Positions 22,736 to 34,333 of a DNA stretch of 64,000 nt are shown here, piece by piece. Both the position numbers and the translations under genes were made by a program. Location of the stretch: contig NC_045132.1 of the NCBI RefSeq assembly GCF_007655135.1, forward strand, positions 124,001 to 188,000, in the 5' to 3' direction. Positions within the stretch are counted from its first letter, which is position 1, and each line of letters opens with the position of its first letter. The notes beneath the pieces are model-generated. The model worked only from the letters and a program-made list of their open reading frames with translations, did no database searches and had not been told where the DNA came from. The stretch is from Punica granatum (taxonomy: Eukaryota; Streptophyta; Magnoliopsida; Myrtales; Lythraceae).

Positions 22736-25700
22736 ATGAGTGGTGCTTCCAAAAAATCTCATGAAGAGAGTGGCCATTCTTCTTCCAAATATGGCCACGA
22801 GGATGTTCCCTCATACCCGAGGCTTATGTCAGCTGTATCAAATGACTATCATCCCTCTCACGACTTGGGTCAAGAAAATCGGATAGCAAAGCTTCCCCGC
22901 ATAGAATCCCGCGATGCAGATAGGAGGTCTCCTATGCATTCAATTTATCGAATGCCATCATCGTCAATGGATGACTCACATTCAGACCATCTCGCGGGTT
23001 CTGAAAGCAGATTGGAATCGCGGGAGTTAAAGGATAACAGGGACCCCAGGGTTGAGAACCGAGAACTGAAGATGGATCAGAGGGAATTGTATTCTTCTGA
23101 AGCAAAAAGGGATATCCAGAGTGGAAAAATTGACAAAGATGGCAAGTTCGAGACTAGAGTGGATGAGAGTAAAAAGACAAAATATGATGCGGAGAGTCAT
23201 ACTGATCTTAAGGGTGATTTCAAGGCGGAAAAGGATGGTCACAGTGCTGGAAGTGGTTACTTGAATTGGAAGGACTCAAAGGAGTACCACCGAGGGAAAA
23301 GATACCCTGATTCTTCGGGAGTAAGTATTGATTCATGGCATATTTCACGCAATAGTTCACAAGGGCCCTTTGAGACTACGAAAGAAGATTCAACCATGGA
23401 AGAGAGGGGCTATGGTGAAGCACATGAGGCTATTGGGGAGAATAAAGTTGACCTGAAAGCTGAGGATAAGCTGAAAGATAAGGATAGGAAAAGGAAAGAT
23501 TTGAAACATCGTGATTGGGGAGAGAAGGATAAGGAGAGAAGCGATCGTAGGAGTACTCTGCCAGTAGGTATCAGCAGCAGTGATGGCAAAGAGTTTGCTA
23601 GAGATGACAGAGAAGTGGAGAGGTGGGATAAGGAGAGGAAAGATCTCATAAAGGACAAGGAAAGGTTAAAAGAAAGAGAAAAAGATCATTCAAAGAGGGA
23701 AATGTGGACTGGTCCGGAGAAAGATGTATTACACCCTGAGAAGGAGTCGTTGGATGTGCCTGTCAAAATGACAGAGCAAGAAAATCCAGCTGCGGAGCCA
23801 AAGAAACATAAAGACTCTGATGGTTGGAAACATGCTGATAAGGAGCCCAAGGACAAGAAGAAAGAAAGAGACTCAAACATAGAAGGAGAAAAGATTGAGA
23901 AGCGCGGTAGAGGATATGACAAAGAATCAGAAGATGGATATGCAGATGGTGATGGGGCAGAAAGGGAAAGGGAAGTTTTCAATTATGATGGAGTCCAGCA
24001 GCGCAAGAGAATGCTTCGTCCAAGAGGCAGCCCTCAAACAGCAAGTCGAGACTCTCGTTTTAGGTCCCGTATGCAGGATAATGAAGGGTATGTCTGAGCG
24101 TTCTCTGTTATTGGTATGAATACGTTAATGTTTTTCAAGTGGTGAGTCTTAGAGAGGCATATACGCTGAATGAAAATTCTCCGTTGTCAGAAACAAAAGT
24201 GAGCTTTAAAAGAAAGGGAGCTGTTAACGAAGAATCTGTAAATGCTGAAGAGAAAGATTCAGTTAACCCAAGATGGAGTGTTTTCCGTACTAATCTTTCC
24301 CTCAATCCCTTCTAACGCCCGGAGCTCTTACCTTTCAACCAATCCATGCTGAGATCAATTACTACAAAATCAATCACGTGACAATGTCAGGTTAACCTGC
24401 ATGTGGCTCAAAAGGATACAATACAGGCTTTGGTTGTATGGAAAATCTTCCCCTATTTCCTATGATAGTCTTGAGTAAAGGTTAAATTCTGGACCTTGTG
24501 TGCTGATAGCCAGGGAAATCTGCAACATTGATTTAGTGGCAATATTGCTTCTTGTGAAAATTGGAGGAAGTTGCATCCAACATTAGGAAATAAACCAATG
24601 CTTCAAACTAACTATTGTACTTACTTTTGAGGAGTAATGCCACGCCAATTGTTGCCCAAGGAGGCATCTGGCTTCCGTAACCAGCCTCACTGAAAGCATG
24701 GTCAAAACTGGTTGCTTGTTTGGTTCTTAAAACCATCATCTTCTGCCTGTAGATGTAGTATTAACCTGACCCATAGTGATTGTGCCACTATGCCTATCAT
24801 TGTATATACTGTGCTTGTCATTATTTCTCCAACGTTTGTTGGAAAGTAACTATGTAAATTTAGTTTATGTATTCTTCCCTAGACTCCGTCACATTGATTA
24901 TAGAAAGGCTAAAATGTGTTTCTTTTGTTTTCTTTTGGCAGGTCTCAAGGTAAGATGTTGCTATGCATTATATTGCCCTGAAAGATTGTTGGGGGAGCTT
25001 CTAATGGCAAGAACAGATTGAGTATCACTAAACTATTTAAGCTTCGTTGCTTCTACTGTAGTGGAGCGTGTTGTGATTTCAACTTGTCTTAAGAATGTCC
25101 ATAGGCCTGGTAACCATATTGTGCTTGATGTAATATATAATTTTTTTTAACATTAAAAACAGCGGAAACACCACAAATAACTTGAGAGTTGTATTAAGTA
25201 TTCGTGAAAAATCAGCATGAATTCACACGTGAATATTCTGCAGTGTTTACAATATGTAGATAACTGTCGTCCTTCTGCAAGGTGCGGTATTTGAAAGAAC
25301 TAAACATAAATTCACATATGAATAGTCAGCCATGTTTATAATATATATTTATAACGGGTTCATTTTACAATATGCACTATTTGAAATCTTTAATAACCGG
25401 AAAGCAGGAAGATTTTGGGTGAAAGAGGAGAGGAGAAAGATACCAGGAGGATTAGAAGGGGGGTGAAGAGTAGAGAAAGAAGGGGAATGATTGCGTGGAG
25501 AGATTTGTGTTGAATAAGGCAGTGATTTTACAATCTCACACTGTATTTAACCACATTATTTACTTCCTTTTTATGTAGTTATTATTATTACTATCAAAGC
25601 TAATGAGCCGATTTGGTCAACTTCAACAAATAAGAATTGTTCGTGACACCAAATTCTCCCATTATATAATATTGGGAACGACACTAGCTCTGCACTTGGT

Positions 25701-28700
25701 TTTTGGAAGAATGTAGTGACTGGGTGTTGGTAGCCGATGGTATCATACCTCGTAGGCATAGATGAAAGGACTTTGGCGAGTTTTGGCATGATTTTAGTGA
25801 CCTAAGGATATGCTTGCAATGTGGACAGTGTTAATGGGGGAAGATATTATATTCAATCTTCCCATATGAGCAAGCTACATTTTATTGCTCCAATTCATTA
25901 AGAAACCGTAATATATGTTTTCCTTTTATTATATGGAGTTATTATAGCAAATAAACTGTTGGTTATGAATGGGAGCTTTCTAGTTTAAGATTCTCGTCCT
26001 TTGACAAGTCTAACATTGTTCTCATTACTCAATATTGTTTCTCTGTATATCTTCTACAATAATTGCTTGGACTGGTCCAATATTAAGGATCTGATCTTTT
26101 GCTTTCAGAACTTGCGAAAATCATGAACTCAAGTTACATCTGAATTTTGTGAAGTTAGAAAAGCATGCGTTCGTGATAGCTTGAATTTACGTTGCGTTTT
26201 TATTTTGTGCTGCTGAAGTTTCAGGCAAAGCTGAAGTCTGTTCGGTTGTATATAAAGTTGGTGAATCCATGCAAGAACTGATTAAATTGTGGAAAGAATA
26301 TGAGTTATCTCCATCTGATCAAAATGGGGAAAGCTCTCGTGGTGGTCCAACTCTCGAAATTCGAATACCAGCAGAGCATGTTACTGCTACAAATCGCCAA
26401 GTAAGATCACTGCCTCCTTGACTATGTCTACATACAAGCACATACTCAGAAATTCGAAATGATTATTAGAAGAATTTCATTGATAAGCCACCAACAGTTT
26501 GCAAGTGTTTACCAAACAAAGGAGAATTTTGAGAACATATACAATATATATATATATATATATATATTATACAAAACGAAGGAGAATTATGAGTACATAT
26601 ACAAAGCTATCCTTTCTTTATTTTTTTGTCGCATCTGCTGTCTTCTATCAATGAAAGCTGAAGTTCATCCAGTGGATGGTTTTCAAATGTCAATGCACTT
26701 CAAGACAAACTTTTATGTATCTCTTGTGGGTCACCTGTGCTATATCTTGTTGATGAGTGTCTGGTTTTCCTTTATGCTGTTTAAAGAGATTTTCTATTTA
26801 AATTGTGCATCAGGGGACTACTCTTTTCACATTTCTGATATGCTCTAAACACCATTTGCAAGAGTGACCACATATAAGCCATCAATTTAGCTAATTTGTA
26901 GGTTCTTAAAATAATCCATTCTATTCGATCTGTAAACACTCGGATATATTTTGTCATATTCTCACTCTTACGATAGTAATTTGATGAATGTGATTTTATT
27001 TAGGTTTGGTGGCTTCAGTAATGAGCATATGTTCCTTAAAGGGAAAAAATAGTTACCTGCAAAATTCTAGGATTAATTTCAATTAGAAGATACATGACGT
27101 TCCCCTAAAAAAAAAAGTAAAAAACATAACAAGAATATACATGTACTGCCACAAGCTTCAAAAAGGGGAAGAAAGAGTGAGTAAGAGAGAAGAAACTTAA
27201 AACATAAGCAACTATTTGGCAGTTATTAGTTTAGTCATTACATCCTGATTTCACAGAGCATGGTCTAAGAGCTAGTGCTTTGTTTGTTGAAATTCCGTAT
27301 CACAATCATGCTGTTTTGTGTTTTGACTCCGTTTAATATCTTTGTGAGCAGGTTAGAGGGGGCCAGCTCTGGGGGACTGACATATATACTTACGATTCTG
27401 ATCTTGTTGCTGGTATGTGCTATTGCAATGACTTTCTGCGCAGTATGTGGGTTCATGCAATTGAGTATTGCATCAGTAAAGGAGTAACATGGAATTTTTT
27501 TCTAGTTCTAATGCATACAGGTTTTTGCCGACCCACAGCTTCTCCACCGCCTTCTGCCATCCAAGAACTACGTGCAACTATTAGAGTTCTTCCCCCACTT
27601 GAAAGTAAGTGTTGGTGCAGTTCTTGTATTGCCTTGATAAATGCAATTATAAGCATGCATTTTGTTTACCATCTACTTGTTTAAGACCTAGATGGTATAC
27701 CTGATGGTATGATTGGTTGAAGATATCTGTCCGCATAATGCAAATATAGGTGTTTGACTGAGAACTGGAAAAATAAGTGTCTATCGTGTTTTGATTGGAG
27801 TAAAAGATTCTGGAGTTTTTCATCTGTGCTCTGTAAAATCTTCTGATGGAACAAGAGTTTCCTTTGATCAATGTGGAGTCCTATAGACCTCAATTGATGT
27901 GTGCACTGAGCTTCAATAGCCTCCCAGCAAATTATTATCATGATCCAATCATTATTCTGTGCAATTTTGTCTCGATGAGAATAGATTTATATCTTCTACT
28001 ATGAGGCCATGAAAGGTGGTGCTACTGGTACATTAAGCTCCAATAACTATACAGTGCATGTGTCTCCGAGTCCGAAGAGAGCAATAGAAGAGAGGTTGGG
28101 TTAGAAGAATGCCTTAGGGAGAGCATCTTTAGCTTGTTAGACCACCCTTTTCCAACCTTGGAAAGGTCTGTTCATAGTCAATTTTGTCAACCTTTGATCT
28201 AAAATCTGGTGATTCTTTGTCTTATTATTATTTTATCGTCATTCTTAATCTATGTGTGCTTTATTTACTAATTTGGGAAGGATAAATGTTGCAGGCTATA
28301 TTTCTACTTTGAGAAACAATGTTCGTTCCCGTGCCTGGGGAGCTGCAATTGGTTGTAGTTATTGCGTTGAGCGCTGCTGCATCGTGAAGGTGATACTTAT
28401 TTCTTAACCATGTTTATGCTTTTATCATTAGATAAATATATTCTTTGTCAAATTTTTATATCCTTCACGAATGATTGGACCCATTCATGAACACATAGAA
28501 GATGAAATCATCAGATACAAACAGCATCTACCTAAAGTAAGGTTAATTGAAAATGCAATATTGTCCATGTATTGTCATATGATCAGAAATGTTCATATAT
28601 TATCATATGATCATTGCCACTTATTTATGAAGATGAGATTCCACTATTGAAGAGTCAATTGCAGTGAACTCATTGGAATCTTATGTTCCTGCTAACTCAA

Positions 28701-31046
28701 ATTATGAATCACCAATGAAATGGAATAAAGATGGTATAAATTGATTAATGTTTAATTTGATAGAGCATATTGAAAATAGTAAAAAAGTAATATATATATA
28801 TATATACACATTTATATATATATATATTTTTTTGGGTTGTGCTGCAAGAAAATTTATAATTACTATTCTTTCTCTATATAATAGTTGTCCTTTAACTTAT
28901 GTTTCCTCTTGAAATTTATTTCAGAAAGGGGGTGGTACAATTGATCTTGAACCTTGTATTACACATACATCAACAGTGGAGCCTACACTTGCCCCAGTGG
29001 CAGTGGAGCGGACAATGACCACAAGAGCAGCAGCTTCGGTATTAATAGCGAGTCTTCATATTTCAATGTGCTTAAATTGTTGACTTAGTCAAACTTGTCG
29101 CATATGTTTACTTTGCACTCAATTTACTGATCCTTATAAGACTTGTTGAAGGTTTGGGATATCTTTGAGATGTTAGAGGATCAATAGTTCTGCAAATAAT
29201 TTCTATATGTTGCTATATTCATTCCCGTCATTCTTGACTATTTGTCATCTCATTGATTTTGGTGTTTCACTTGTAAGTCTATTGTATATCCTCTATGGTT
29301 TCAACCCTCTTAAAAAAGCCAGTCAATTTCTTTATCCTTGGGAATCATAAAAATAGCGGTTGGTGCTTCTTGCATATGAAGTTCAGTAAGTGCCAGAAAA
29401 GAAGTTTGATGGACACCAGAAAGAAATATTGTTACAGTGATGAGATTTTGCCTTCTAGTGGCCACAAATATTTTCCAGGACTTGACAAACTTATTTTCTG
29501 CTGAAATGCTGATGCTGTTTTCCTTTTTTCAGAATGCATTACGGCAACAAAGATTTGTACGAGAAGTTACAATACAATACAACTTATGCAATGAGCCTTG
29601 GTATGTTTGTATAATCCTTTGCTCATCTAATCAAATTTATTTTAAATTTTTTTGTTATAGCTGAGTTTGTCATGTCCTTTCATTATGTGAAAGGTAAGCA
29701 CTGCATGCACTTCACTCAATTTTGCTTTTTTTAAGATGGGGTTTGTATACAGTTTTCCCAAAAAATTGGGGGACAAGACCTCAAAAGCCACAAAATGTTG
29801 CTGCCATGCATGCAGAAGTTTGTCATTTTATGTAGCATCACCTAGAAATCGAATCTGACCATTCTCGTAGATGAATATTGTAGGGATCTCTTAGTTTGAG
29901 AGAGTTAAAACGTTTCTGATGCAATTTGAAAGATGTTTTATTGTAGCCTAAGTAAACATGTTCTGTTCTTTTCGTTAAGAAGTAAAAATTTTATTTCATT
30001 GATTTATATATCTACGCCTTGGGGCTAGGGCGATGTAGTCACTTTTTCACTGCTTCCAATTCCTACAGGATTAAGTACAGTTTAAGTATTGTTGCTGATA
30101 AGGGTCTGAAAAAGCCACTCTACACATCTGCACGGTTGAAAAAGGGAGAAGTGTTGTATCTGGAAACGCATTCCTGCAGGTATTGCTTACTGCTCATCTA
30201 ATGCTTACCTTGCTTCCTTGATGGACTAACCGCCTGCGTCCTCAACACCGTGTCAGTGTATGGAATTGAAAGAACGTTTTTCCACCCAAAATTTTATGTT
30301 AAGTTCTGGGATCAAGGAATAGGATAATCAATTTGGATCTTGATGTGCTCCTCTATATTGATGGATGGCAGTGACTTGTCTCCCATTAGTGTCTTTATCT
30401 AACATATTCAAGAGAACAAATTGCAATCATCTTAGGAAAAAATTGCAATCATATTCAAGAGAACAAATTGCAATCATCTTAGGAAAAATGTGATGCTGGG
30501 TTAACTTACCCTTGCATTTCAAATATGCAGGACTAATTTGCTACCTGAAAGATAAATTTTCTGGTCCCTCTTAGCCATATAGACATGCGTTTTCCTCTTC
30601 TTTATAGGTGAAAATCGTTTGAATGTATTTCCATATGCAGGTAGCTAAAAGCTTCCCCCCCCCCACCTAAAAAATTGATTAAGGTAGCTGAAATTGCATA
30701 AGAAAGGATAGAATCATCAAAGAGCCTTTTAAACTTAATCTGAGTGAGTTGAATCAGGTTTCTGTTGTGCAATTTGTGACCATCTATTCTCCTGCATTGA
30801 GTTATCCAAAGGTACGAGTTGTCTTTCACTGGAGAGAAGATGGTCAAAGCCACCGTTCAGCTGCAGGAGGCAGACTCAGAGAAGTCCCAGAATAACCACG
30901 CATATTCGATGAATGGGGAAAGAAATGAAAGCGACAATATGGTGATTGATGTATTTCGGTGGTCTCGTTGTAAAAAGCCACTTCCCCAAAAAGTAATGCG
31001 CTCAATAGGAATTCCTCTGCCCCTTGAATACGTGGAGGTACATGCC

Positions 31047-31084
<38 letters not shown>

Positions 31085-31443
31085 TTCGATGTGGTCATTA
31101 ACGTTTTCTTTTGTTTTTATAAATATGGTGCCACTAGAATATGTTATAAGCTTGGGAGTGATAAAAGTCCCTACTTTCACAGTAGTTAGTCTTGTTGCAT
31201 GAGGATTAGCAGATCTGTAACTGGAGAATAGTGTTATGGTTATGCCTCAGTTATACATGAACTGCAAGTAGGCGGGTAGGTAAAAGCAGATTAGTCCTGC
31301 AATGCACTGATAAGTTTCTTCTCAATGAGCAGGTCCTGGAGGAGAATCTGGACTGGGAGGATGTGCAGTGGTCACAAACTGGTGTTTGGATAGCTGGAAA
31401 AGAATACTTGCTCGCTCGGGTGCACTTCCTGTCGCCGAACTAG
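22736..31443 (+). CDS. HDC1: HDC1-type histone deacetylase complex subunit (Rxt3 domain), 11 coding exons
   Basis: Plant nuclear scaffold homologous to yeast Rxt3 and Arabidopsis HDC1, which binds HDA6/HDA19-type deacetylase complexes. Exons: 22736-24087, 24942-24949 (8-nt micro-exon), 26225-26400, 27352-27412, 27506-27604, 28295-28389, 28925-29038, 29533-29600, 30069-30179, 30812-31037 and 31333-31443. All junctions are GT-AG, the phases close, and the product is 806 aa. Residues 1 to about 450 (exon 1) are highly charged and disordered, with the ESRDADRRSP and KEYHRGKRYPDS blocks and Lys/Glu/Arg-rich repeats. Residues about 455-806 hold the conserved Rxt3-like part: VVYKVGESMQELIKLWKEYE, EIRIPAEHVTATNRQVRGGQ, LMHTGFCRPT, SRAWGAAIGCSY, VTIQYNLCNEPWIKYS, FRWSRCKKPLPQ, and the end QWSQTGVWIAGKEYLLARVH. 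The micro-exon supplies Ser-Gln plus split codons and keeps the frame. A 35-base poly-C tract follows exon 10. Confidence 0.9.
24942..24949 (+). other. HDC1: 8-nt micro-exon of HDC1
   Basis: The bases GTCTCAAG lie between a TTTTGGCAG acceptor and a GTAAGA donor. Exon 1 ends in phase 2 (AAT GAA GG) and exon 3 starts with GC AAA. Only insertion of these 8 bases joins them in frame, giving NEG-SQ-GKAEV, which fits the conserved reading of this family. Direct joining of exons 1 and 3 shifts the frame. Confidence 0.8.
31048..31082. repeat. Poly-C homopolymer, 35 bases, at the start of HDC1 intron 10
   Basis: Thirty-five C residues begin 10 nt after the exon 10 donor (GAG/GTACATGCCT). A shorter run of 10 C lies at 30655-30664 in the preceding intron. 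The exact length is uncertain for technical reasons. Confidence 0.92.
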
Positions 31444-32958
31444 TTCTCTAATGTGTATGCTTTGGATGCATGCAGTGATATCAATGCTTATTTTAATGAG
31501 TGTAGGATGTGTCTATATTGTGTGTGTTTTTCTTTTTCTTTTTCTTTTCTTTTTTTAAATTTTTGGCCCACTTTTGGCCCCATCCTGCTGGTCTTTAATG
31601 ATATGATTTAATAGCTTCAGCGACCACGACTGGTTCTTGTAAGGTGAGAAATGGTTGGAGGCTGAACCTCAAGTAGGAATCGCGTTCTTAATTTGCTGCT
31701 CTGCCATATTCTTATATAAGTAGCAGCAAGGGCATCGTCATGGAACTATTAAGGTATATGGTTCATGTACGTGGGTAGGCAGCTAGGTATCAGAAAGCGT
31801 GCTTGAATCCCGCGCTGGCAGTTTCATTTTGCAGGGGCCTGGTTATTGAGGGAGGCATGCCTCATTGTGCTTAAGTGATCTTTTATCGACGCCCATCAGG
31901 TTGGAGTGGAAGTTGCGAGTCTCAGTGGGAGATGCCATCAACACTTCGCATTAGGTACATTTACCTCTTTTGGTGTATTGGGATGTAAATCAATTGCGCA
32001 TGTTCTCTTGTTCCCCATGTGTGAGGTCTCTGCAAATCCATTTAAAAATCTCAAGCCGGGACTAATTGGGCTCACAAGATCATGGAAAATGATAACCCAA
32101 TCCATCAATGTCCATCGTGGGCCGTCCCACAACCCCTTTAACAGGACCATAATGACCGAATTGCCAGTGCGCCTCGCTTTCGAGGCCATAGTCAGGGGTG
32201 GGCCTAGCAGACCAGGACCCTTTGAGTAGATAGGTATGGTGCCAATTCCTGGCCCTTTGAATTGATGCAGTTCAATGACTCCGAGGCCCCTTACAAAGGC
32301 CAATGGGTCCACCTGTCAGTGATGGTCATAGTTGGCTGGTTTGGACGCCTGATGTGGGCTACGCATGGGCTTGACAGGGGCTTGACGCGGGCCACGTGGC
32401 CACATGTGGGCCTGGACTTGCCGCACCTGCCTAGAGATGGGCCATTTGTAGGAGGTAAAGGACCAAGCGTCCAAACCTATAGGGTCTGCATACATACATA
32501 CAGTATGGATGCATATATATACATAGCATGAGACTGACATTGGCACGTTCATTTTTTTCTTTTTATTCCGTGAATAATGAAGACAGGGTAACAATCACCA
32601 ACAGAGTGCAGTTGAAGTCATACCAACATCCATAGCACGCAAAAGCCTTCCTAGGCCAAGTGAACATTCTGTGCCCCGGCAACCACACGGGGAAAGCTAG
32701 CTAATAAGCTTTCTTAACAAATGAATGAACGAACTAATGCTACGTTAAGGATCCAATGAGCAGATTAAATTTGGGGTAGGTTACCTTATTCTATATGATC
32801 AATATTTTGTATTTCGATCACATACAGAAGGAAACCGTACTGAACAAAGCCTCTCCCTAACAAATCAAATCAGTAACTGAAGATAATTGACTCCTATGCA
32901 ATTGCAACATAAAATGCCGCAAGCAGCTTATATACCGAGCAATTCCCTGTTATTGCAA
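31444..32958. other. Intergenic between the convergent HDC1 and HARBI1-like genes
   Basis: HDC1 3' UTR, a T-rich run at 31529-31562, then moderately GC-rich sequence (32100-32500) with GGGC-type repeats but no recognisable protein. A short (CATA) run lies near 32490-32520. No gene is supported. Confidence 0.45.
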
Positions 32959-34333
32959 TCACCATTCTTCCCACTTGTTCATGAAGTCGTTCCACATTGC
33001 CATCGCTATTGATTCTCGTAAGTATGAAGCAACTTGCTCTTGCATTGTCGAACCCAAATGCATCTCCGGTTGGTCATCAAATTCTGGCGACTCCTCTACT
33101 GTCATCTCCTGTACACTGGAAAACAACCAGTCATTTCTTTCCTCCCGCCTGATGTAGTTATGCAGGACACATGCTGCTATTACTATGTCCCTCTGGACTT
33201 GAAACGAGTACTGAGTAGCCAGCTTGAGTATGGGAAATCGAGTCCTCAGTACTTCAAAAGATTTCTGAATGACATTCCTTAGAGATGAATGCCGGTGATT
33301 AAATAGCTCCTTCACGTTTCGAGGTAGTTGATTAGCCCCTCTGTATTCATAAGGGTAGTACCGAATTCCTGGATATGGAGCAAGAAATCCTTCCATGTTT
33401 ACGTATCCCATGTCAACTAGATAAAACTTCCCTAAAATAATTAGAAAAAAACAGGAATCAAATATACTGAGTATGATAATCAGTGATATTTGAAAACAAA
33501 TGAAAATAACTGGAGGAAATTCCCATGTTTCTTTGTTCAAGTTAGCGAAAACAACCTTTAGGAATTGGAGGAAATTTCTGATCGGGATCATCGAGTACAG
33601 CTCTTAGCATGCGCGAATCTGGTACTGAACCTTCCCAACCAGGATAAATAAAAATAAACTGCAAGTCAAATGTGCAGGCTGCTAACACGTTTTGTGATAG
33701 AAAACCTTTCTTATTACGAAACCGAGATTGATCTTTTGCTGGTACATGGGCAGGAATGTGCATTCCATCTACAACACCAATGCAATCCTAATTTAGAAAA
33801 GATAGTGTCAGTGAGATGGTATCATACACATGATGAGAAGAATGAGTTTGTCTAGAGTCTACCTTGAAATAGGGATTATATCTGTTGCTTCTCAGGATTT
33901 CTGGCGGAGTAGTGTCTGGTGGGCATTCCAAGAATTCTTTTGATAGGGACTTGATTGCTTTCAAAACATTATTAAAATGTCGGCTGATGGTCTCACCAGA
34001 GTGCTGAAACCGCTCTTGTATTACTCTGTTGCGCTCATTATGTCCAATGATATTTAAGAAAATTGTCAGCTGCTCCTCTATCATAACACCTGCAGTGTCC
34101 CTCAGCAGGTTTCTCTGCCTAGCGATGTCACATAATTTATGAAATACACACTTATCCATCCGAAACATTTCCCGGAAAGCATCATCTGGATTATTCAGTG
34201 CTTCCGCCATAAAACTGCATTTTCTAGGAAAAGATGTGGGGCCAGATTGGGCAGCTATACTGTTATAAAAGTAGTACGCAGCTGCAGCAGCAACTAGCTC
34301 CATCTCATCCAGTTCTATATCGGCATCATCCAT
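32959..34333 (-). CDS. HARBI1/ALP1-like transposase-derived protein, third catalytic residue Glu to Gln
   Basis: Protein of the PIF/Harbinger DDE nuclease family. Exons on the - strand are 34333-33863, 33787-33556 and 33431-32959. Splice sites are GT-AG, the phases close, and the product is 391 aa, a normal family length with no stop or frameshift. The N-terminal helical part (residues 1-157) includes FHKLCDIARQRNLL and the helix-turn-helix-like block RFQHSGETISRHFNNVL. The nuclease core starts CIGVVDGMHIP (first Asp, residue 164), continues with GWEGSVPDSRML and then YLVDMGYVN (second Asp, 241). The third motif reads NHRHSSLRNVIQKSFEVL where the family has VIERxFG: catalytic Glu is Gln at residue 290 (codon 33265-33267, CAG), and the following Gly is Glu. 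It ends IAACVLHNYIRREE and an acidic tail. This fits a domesticated, catalytically dead protein such as ALP1, but a recently dead transposon copy is possible. An upstream acceptor (TCTGCAG) near 34346 suggests a non-coding first exon. Confidence 0.88.

Noticed and set aside
23027..23982. Ser/Leu-rich - strand frames opposite HDC1 exon 1
   Set aside because: Antisense shadows of the Lys/Glu/Arg-rich exon; no homology.
30819..31202. Frame of 127 codons running through the poly-C tract as poly-Pro, and the opposite poly-Gly frames
   Set aside because: Exon 10 ends at 31037 with a good donor; the Pro/Gly runs are translations of the homopolymer in the intron.
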